NCBI GenBank assembly: GCA_029721435.1
Contig: CM056583.1
Coordinates: forward strand, 50,943,620-51,007,619
Reading direction: 5' to 3'
DNA length: 64,000 bases
Source: Gymnothorax reevesii
Lineage: Eukaryota; Chordata; Actinopteri; Anguilliformes; Muraenidae
Shown: piece by piece, positions 60,101-64,000 of the stretch
How positions within the stretch are numbered: position 1 is the first letter of the stretch
Layout of the letters: the number at the start of each line of letters is the position of its first letter
Made by a program: the position numbers and the translations under genes
Notes under the pieces: model-generated
What the model saw: the letters and a program-made list of their open reading frames with translations, nothing else
Database searches by the model: none
Told to the model about the DNA's origin: nothing

Positions 60101-60390
60101 ATTCACACCAGCCAGAAGAATGCTCTAATTAAAGTTAGACTAAAAGAACACGTAAGGCCTTCACCCCGGCAATATCCGCCTTTTGGTTATTGCTTTTTTG
60201 GGGGTTTTACAACATGCACACACACTGAGAGAAGCACAGACATATGCAGGCACTCATGTAATAACACACTCTTAAACACACAGCCCCTCATGAAGACACA
60301 CAAATAAATGCAACCCCACACCTGGATGCCACCGAGAGAGGCAACTCCCATGTAGAGGAAGACACCGTAGAGCACTGGCATGGGTATGTA
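41982..60390 (-). CDS. slc4a5: Electrogenic-type Na+/HCO3- cotransporter (SLC4A4/SLC4A5 group), 3' exons
   Basis: Plasma-membrane bicarbonate transporter; 5' exons lie right of the window. Exons on the minus strand: 60322-60390, 58372-58545, 57623-57790, 56627-56732, then 55674-55810 (terminal form) or its first 25 nt joined to 41982-42144. Borders are AG/GT and phases agree. Residues run [78 protein letters not shown], then a Lys/Glu-rich tail and [19 protein letters not shown] is shared by SLC4A4 and SLC4A5, whereas SLC4A7/8/10 have FTKRELSW there. [12 protein letters not shown] and ILGL favour SLC4A5; the KKKKEDEK run recalls SLC4A4. The paralog is therefore uncertain. The distal tail ends SSETTL, a class I PDZ ligand. 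Confidence 0.85.
43440..43910 (+). pseudogene. Decayed Tc1-like transposase fragment
   Basis: Pieces such as [29 protein letters not shown] and [20 protein letters not shown] resemble the DNA-binding half and GRKP linker of Tc1 transposases, spread over two frames. Terminal repeats were not found. Confidence 0.45.
44710..45648. mobile_element. PIF/Harbinger-like non-autonomous element
   Basis: AGCCCAACGCCCACTG at the left and CAGTGGGCGTTGGGCT at the right (perfect 16-bp inverted repeat), flanked by TAA at 44707-44709 and 45649-45651. An inner partial end CAGTGGGCGTTG at 45348 suggests a nested or composite copy. No transposase. Confidence 0.82.
46157..46663. mobile_element. piggyBac-like MITE
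   Basis: CCCTATAATGCCC and GGGCATTATAGGG (perfect 13-bp inverted repeat) directly abut TTAA at 46153-46156 and 46664-46667, the hallmark of piggyBac. Interior has palindromic GTATCATATATGATAC and relatives. No transposase. Confidence 0.9.
47450..47835. repeat. TATCCCCC-type repeat fragments
   Basis: GGACGGACAGACG and ATCCCCCTCCCACTTCTTGT then GGCGGGGGATA form a hairpin similar to those at 5215, 16770 and 62890. A second conserved-looking block GATCCACCCCTCGCTCCCCC lies at about 47732. Confidence 0.55.
47932..49581. mobile_element. Probable non-autonomous hAT-like element
   Basis: CAGGGATGTGATTT at the left and AAATCACATCCCTG at the right (perfect 14-bp inverted repeat). Flanks TACACACA and TATATAAA match at 5 of 8, compatible with an old 8-bp duplication. 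Near the left end: GGGCGAAGCCCCCC. No transposase seen. Confidence 0.65.
51930..53925. mobile_element. Possible inverted-repeat element, about 2 kb
   Basis: AGGTTGACATTATGTTCC at about 51932-51949 recurs inverted at about 53911-53928; further inside, TATCACGGT / GATCACGGT and GACGGG blocks appear on both sides. No transposase or target duplication was identified, so the class is unknown. Confidence 0.5.
55674..55810 (-). CDS. slc4a5: SLC4A proximal alternative terminal exon (with 25-nt internal form)
   Basis: Acceptor ctcaaactgctcag. With the T carried from the previous exon it reads [45 protein letters not shown] and TGA (55674-55676). A donor CGCAG|gtactg at 55785/55786 would make a 25-nt microexon whose phase fits the distal exon at 42144. 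An upstream acceptor (acaaacag, exon from 55842) would create an immediate TGA and is less likely. Confidence 0.6.
56627..56732 (-). CDS. slc4a5: SLC4A cytoplasmic tail exon
   Basis: Acceptor ttgctcaaag, donor CCTGACT|gtgagt (consensus). 106 bp: [35 protein letters not shown] plus one base. SSVKIPLES corresponds to the conserved KIPM-E segment after the Lys-rich tail of electrogenic SLC4A proteins. Confidence 0.75.
57623..57790 (-). CDS. slc4a5: SLC4A exon: last membrane segment and Lys-rich tail
   Basis: Acceptor follows a C-run (ccccccccag), donor GCAGAG|gtgtga. 168 bp: [40 protein letters not shown], then alternating Lys/Glu to AEAE. Defines the electrogenic NBC group through FSQHDL. Confidence 0.93.
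57791..57802. repeat. Poly-G (poly-C on the coding strand) in the splice acceptor
   Basis: The G run on the plus strand begins at 57793 and is the polypyrimidine tract of the SLC4A exon at 57790. It is prone to length variation. Confidence 0.7.
58372..58545 (-). CDS. slc4a5: SLC4A exon: KHQPD loop and membrane segments
   Basis: Acceptor ctctcccggcag, donor GTCATG|gtacag; 174 bp, 58 codons: [58 protein letters not shown]. Among the most conserved stretches in SLC4A transporters. Confidence 0.96.
58546..60321 (-). other. SLC4A intron with unassigned insertion-like sequence
   Basis: 1.8 kb. Contains a CACGTGG/CCACGTGG fold-back at 59368-59397 (CCACGTGGAGCGACTTATAG, then CTCCACGTGG), and two copies of TCTAA..TTNTNTGGAGTCAGAT at 59955-60030. 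An LTR or other insertion is possible, but no direct terminal repeats were found. Confidence 0.4.
60322..60390 (-). CDS. slc4a5: SLC4A exon: YIPMPVLYG segment
   Basis: Acceptor ttttcctgcag, donor ATCCAG|gtgtgg; 69 bp, 23 codons: [20 protein letters not shown] then GIQ. Nearly invariant in Na+-coupled bicarbonate transporters. The next exon 5' was not found within the window. Confidence 0.95.
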
Positions 60391-61342
60391 CTGCAGGAAA
60401 AAAAAAAAGAAAAACAGCACTCAGGCCATGTAAGGTCAGTACAGGGTTATTGTCACTAATCAAACAGGGTAAGAAACCTTGAGTTGAATAAGATTCTCAT
60501 TTGGCCCAGACTTGGCTCAGATCTGGCCTGGAGTTCCTTGCGCTCTAGGTTTTTGAATACGTATGCCTAAAGTTAAAGGAAAAGACTGCCCTTGGGTGAA
60601 CCAGAAGTGTTTCTGAAAGGCTTAATATCACTGTACCCAAAAAATAGTCTTTTGTGTGTTCCTGGCCGCCATTTTTCCGCTGGCGGCGACATCAGCGCAG
60701 GTCAGAGCTCTTGAGTCAGCAGGGCAGAAATGTCGGCGAGGGTATACAGCTCTTCGGTTTCGTGTGGTAAAAAATGATGATGGAATACAGCAATGGAGAC
60801 CCAGCGCGAATGTTCACAATGACAGCCCTTCGAGTTTGATGTCAAGTGATGAAGACTTTAGCTTTGGCTTGCAAGGGTATCAGTTTGAGCCACAACCATC
60901 TGATTCTGCGATGTATTCCTTGGTTGCACTCTCAATCCAGGATGTGTCTATAAATTATCATTTTTTACCGCACGAAATAGAAGAGCTATACCCTCGCTGA
61001 CATTTCAGCCGGGTTTCACTCGTAAACCGCAATATTTAAGTGAGCATTACTTGGTTGAAGCCTCTTCCCATCACATGATCACTACTTTTAGAGTAAAACC
61101 ACAACAAATAACTCAAAAATCTGACTGAATAACAATTGAAAACTATTACTTCTACCTGTCTACCACTATATCACCTGAAATCTTTGGCCTTCGCTTATGT
61201 AATACCTATAATGAGAAAACATTCTCGGCATTTCATTGGCTGAAAATTGTTACAAGCCGTGCACCAGGCAAAACATGGCGCACACCAGGCTGACAGTAAG
61301 AACAGTAGGATCCTTGTCTTTCAAGCACAATTACTTGCACAG

Positions 61343-61382
<40 letters not shown>
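60391..61382. other. SLC4A upstream intron with an unassigned open frame
   Basis: A plus-strand open frame at 60656-61000 contains MSSDEDFSFGLQG and YQFEPQPSDS. The YxFEP motif is reminiscent of a multicopy P2RX7-tail-like family in fish, but the match is weak and may be a fragment. Poly-A/(TA)n at 61345-61386. Confidence 0.3.
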
Positions 61383-61384
<2 letters not shown>

Positions 61385-62330
61385 TAGCGCCCTCCATAAT
61401 TATTGGCACCCCTGGTTAAGATGTGTTCTTTAGCTTCTAATAAATTCAGTTTTTTTCTAAATAATATAGGACCACAATGGAAAAAAGAGGAAAATCCAAC
61501 CTTTAATTCACGTGCATGTATTCAGTGGGAAAAAAAATCCCAAATTAAGAAATAATTCTTTTACTTCAAATCATGTGTGGCACAATTATTAGCAGCCTGG
61601 ATGTTAATACTTTGTACAACCCCCTTTAGCCAACAAAATAGCACCTAATCTTCTCCTATAATGTTTCACAAGACGGGAGAATACAGAAAGAAGGATCTTG
61701 GACCATTCCTCTTTGCACAATCTCTCTAAATCATCCAGAGACCTGGGTCCTCTCCTCTGCACTCTCCAGCTCACTTTGCAGGTTTTCAATGGGGTTGAGG
61801 TCTGGGGACTGAGATGGCTATGGGAGGAGATGGCCATGATTCTGTGTCTGGTGAACCATTTCTGTGTAGATTTGGCCCCATGTTTAGGGTCACTATCTTG
61901 CTGAAAGACCCAGTGACGACTCATTTTAAGCTTTCAGGCAGTGGCCACCAGATTTTGATTTAAAATGTTCTGATATTTCAAAGCGTTCATGATACCATGC
62001 ACCCTATCGAGGTTCCCAGGGCCTCTGGAAGAAAAACAGGCCCATAGCATCACCAATTCTCCCCATACTTCACAGTGGGCATGAGGTGCTTTTCTGCATA
62101 CTCATCTTTTGTGTTCTGCTAGACCCACCTAGTGTTTGTTGCCAAAAACCTCTATCTTGGTCTCATCTGACCAAAGCACACGGTCCCAGTTGAAGTCCCA
62201 GTACCGCTTAGCGAACTCCAGATGTTTGCATTTATGATTGTGAGTGAGAAAAAGGTTTTTTCCGTGCATGCCTCCCAAACAGCTTGTTGGCATGTTGTTA
62301 GCGTACGGAAGCCCTGAACCGCACCGTGAA
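61383..62330 (-). mobile_element. Truncated Tc1-like element
   Basis: Retains its 3' terminal region GCGCCCTCCATAATTATTGG at about 61387 and the 3' half of a transposase on the minus strand. The 5' half is missing; homology ends at about 62330 in an A/T run next to the palindromic satellite. Confidence 0.85.
61604..62280 (-). pseudogene. Tc1 transposase, 5'-truncated and frameshifted
   Basis: Blocks in order: KNLFLTHNHKCKHLEFAKRY, RVLWSDETKIEVFGNKH (first D), then after stops VFQQDSDPKHGAKSTQKWF (second D), and a frameshifted SPQTSTPLKT in place of the usual SPDLNPIE, so the catalytic Glu is lost. Ends ILLAKGGCTKY. Confidence 0.85.
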
Positions 62331-62382
62331 AAAAAAAAAATTTTGTGGTGAAGTAAAAGTGTATTTTTTTTCCTTTTGTTAT

Positions 62383-62627
62383 TTTGCGATATTATCTCGT
62401 TATTTCGAGATAATGTCTCATTATTTCGAGATAATATCTCGTTATTTCGAGATATTATCTCGTTATTTCGAGATAATATCTCGTTATTACGAGATATTAT
62501 CTCGTTATTTCGAGATAAGATCTCGTTATTACGAGATATTATCTCGTTATTTCGAGATAATATCTCGTTATTTCGAGATAATATCTCGTTATTACGAGAT
62601 ATTATCTCGTTATTTCGAGATAACATT
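62383..62627. repeat. Self-complementary satellite (TATCTCGTTATTTCGAGATA)n
   Basis: About twelve units of 19-20 bp, each an imperfect palindrome ATCTCG..TTA..CGAGAT, alternating TTATTTCGAG and TTATTACGAG forms. It gives long meaningless open frames on both strands. Confidence 0.92.
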
Positions 62628-62859
62628 ACGCCCTGTCTGGGCTTGAATCAATATAATCGCCCATTTTTCCGAGGATGCATCGGCTGGTAACTTGTGTGAA
62701 CATGACAGCAGGCATATCACAGAATTCCTTTCGGCATCTAAGCGGGAGCGGGACGCTCCTGAGAGAGAAGGGCAGGGTTACGTTTCCCAAAAGCATAGAT
62801 GCTAACTAAACAAGTTACACTAACATGGCAATATCCCCCGCCGCCTCAATTTTTTGTGT

Positions 62860-62925
62860 CCGTAGGGACGGACGGACGGAGCTCAATGCTATATCCCCCG
62901 CTTCGCGCTAATCGGGGGATACTTA
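62860..62925. repeat. GGACGGACGG / TATCCCCC hairpin repeat
   Basis: GTAGGGACGGACGGACGGAG then TATCCCCCGCTTCGCGCTAA and CGGGGGATA; related to copies at 5215, 16770 and 47625. Confidence 0.6.
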
Positions 62926-63656
62926 GCAATGTACATAGTTCGTTACGCACCATGTTCCTGTATTTGATTGCGTACCTGTCATGTAAACGAGTTCAATAAC
63001 CCGATTAAGGTCATTTTCCGATTCGAAATATTCCGAATAAGACCCCTGGCATATGCCTGTTTTAATCGGAATATTGGCTCATGTATACACCTTAGTCAGA
63101 ATATGCCCTCGAACTGAATATTCAACCACGTCTGCGCCTGTTCACTTCGCAAGGAATTAGCATTTTTGGAGCAAAGAGGAGACGACTGTATGCATAATGA
63201 AAGACATGAATATATTGTAATATATCGATGGGCGAAAGCACCGTAACAACGATTTAATTATGGTGGGCGAAAAGTGGAGAGAGACTGGTTTTGTGTTGAC
63301 TGACTAGCGCCAACCCAATTCAGCATCGCTGGAAAACTCTGAAGGCAGCATATTCCAAAGCGAAAAAATAAAGGCAATGACTTTTTTTTACGCCAGTCGT
63401 AATCTTGCTCCAATTACCCATTCTTAAGATCTTCCGTATGTTCATGCACAATGTAGGAAATCCGGACTTGGAGCCATAGACTGATTTATACAGTCTGCTT
63501 ATACAACGGCATTAAGGATAACGCACAATTAATGCATCTTGTATGTTACCATGTATCTTAAAAGAATGAAACAACACCAGCATTACGTTTTAACAAGTTT
63601 AATAATACATGTATGAATATTTAGGTAATAGAATTATGTATAATTAACATGAATTA

Positions 63657-63816
63657 AGCTGCTTTCACACCGGACGCGAAACGAATTTTTCGCAAGACAG
63701 GTTACATTCAAATTCAATGCAAAGACGCAAATACGCGTGGATTCGCGTCTTTGCATTGACTTTTGAAAGTGATCTGTCGTACGAAAAATTCATTCGAGTC
63801 CAGTGTGAAAGTGGCT
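63657..63816. mobile_element. Palindromic PIF/Harbinger-like MITE
   Basis: AGCTGCTTTCACACCGGACG at the left pairs with TCCAGTGTGAAAGTGGCT at the right; inner arms GCAAAGACGCAAATACGCG and ATTCGCGTCTTTGC. Flanks TTA at 63654-63656 and 63817-63819. Confidence 0.82.
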
Positions 63817-64000
63817 TTATTGTAAACATTCACAACGATATTTTTGAGTAAAGAAATACAGATTCAGTGCGACAAAAACAATTAAAAACATCTATTTTGA
63901 TTAATACACAGTCGGATTCAACATTTATAGCCTAACAACATAACCATATGGAATATCTTATTTATTATGAAATAATTAATCGGAACAATGACACGGATTA

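Noticed and set aside
58741..60180. Solo LTR in the SLC4A intron
   Set aside because: Atypical sequence, but no TG..CA ends with matching 4-6 bp flanks, primer-binding site or polypurine tract were located.
60656..61000. 114-codon plus-strand gene
   Set aside because: Only a weak YxFEP-type resemblance; no start context, splice sites or further domain, so kept as an unassigned fragment.
62383..62627. CRISPR-like regular repeat spacing
   Set aside because: Units are contiguous with no unique spacers, and the genome is vertebrate.
62129..62690. Long open frames on both strands made of repeated RNNEIISRNNEILS or FRDNISLFRDI
   Set aside because: They are translations of the palindromic satellite, open in several frames at once; not genes.

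Overview
The window is vertebrate nuclear DNA, most likely from a ray-finned fish. It is AT-rich, its genes are split into short exons by long introns, and it is full of Tc1/mariner, hAT, piggyBac-like and PIF/Harbinger-like elements of the kinds common in teleosts. No bacterial-type genes, operons, CRISPR arrays or rRNA genes are visible. Three protein-coding genes are supported by exon-by-exon reading; all are well known families.

(1) About 1.0-15.3 kb, plus strand: exons 2 to 6 of a UGT2-type UDP-glucuronosyltransferase. Exon sizes 149, 132, 88 and 220 bp plus a terminal exon match the UGT2 layout. Exon 1, with the signal peptide and acceptor-binding half, lies left of the window. The introns hold a Tc1 element nested inside a hAT element, a second Tc1-type element, a composite TTAA-flanked element and a 1.26-kb non-autonomous hAT.

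(2) About 27.7-36.2 kb, minus strand: a complete four-exon VPS37B (ESCRT-I subunit). An in-frame TAG stops the main frame 29 codons before a second stop, and the skipped stretch still ends in the family-typical PGFILQ tail.

(3) About 42.0-60.4 kb, minus strand: the 3' part of a Na+-coupled bicarbonate cotransporter of the electrogenic SLC4A4/SLC4A5 group. It covers the last membrane segments and the lysine-rich cytoplasmic tail, with two possible C-termini. One of these, about 13.6 kb downstream, ends in the PDZ-type ligand ETTL.

The 15.3-27.7 kb interval is intergenic and holds a 145-bp satellite array inside a larger repeat, microsatellites and several MITEs. The 36.2-42.0 kb interval separates VPS37B from the SLC4A 3' end and has a 300-bp hAT MITE about 225 bp upstream of the VPS37B start codon. 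The right end (61-64 kb) holds a truncated Tc1 element, a self-complementary satellite and a PIF-like MITE.

The three genes do not form a pathway: xenobiotic/steroid conjugation, endosomal sorting and bicarbonate transport. I found no novel multi-gene system. The main points of interest are the VPS37B in-frame stop, the alternative SLC4A C-termini, and a dense set of transposons whose target-site duplications can be read directly.
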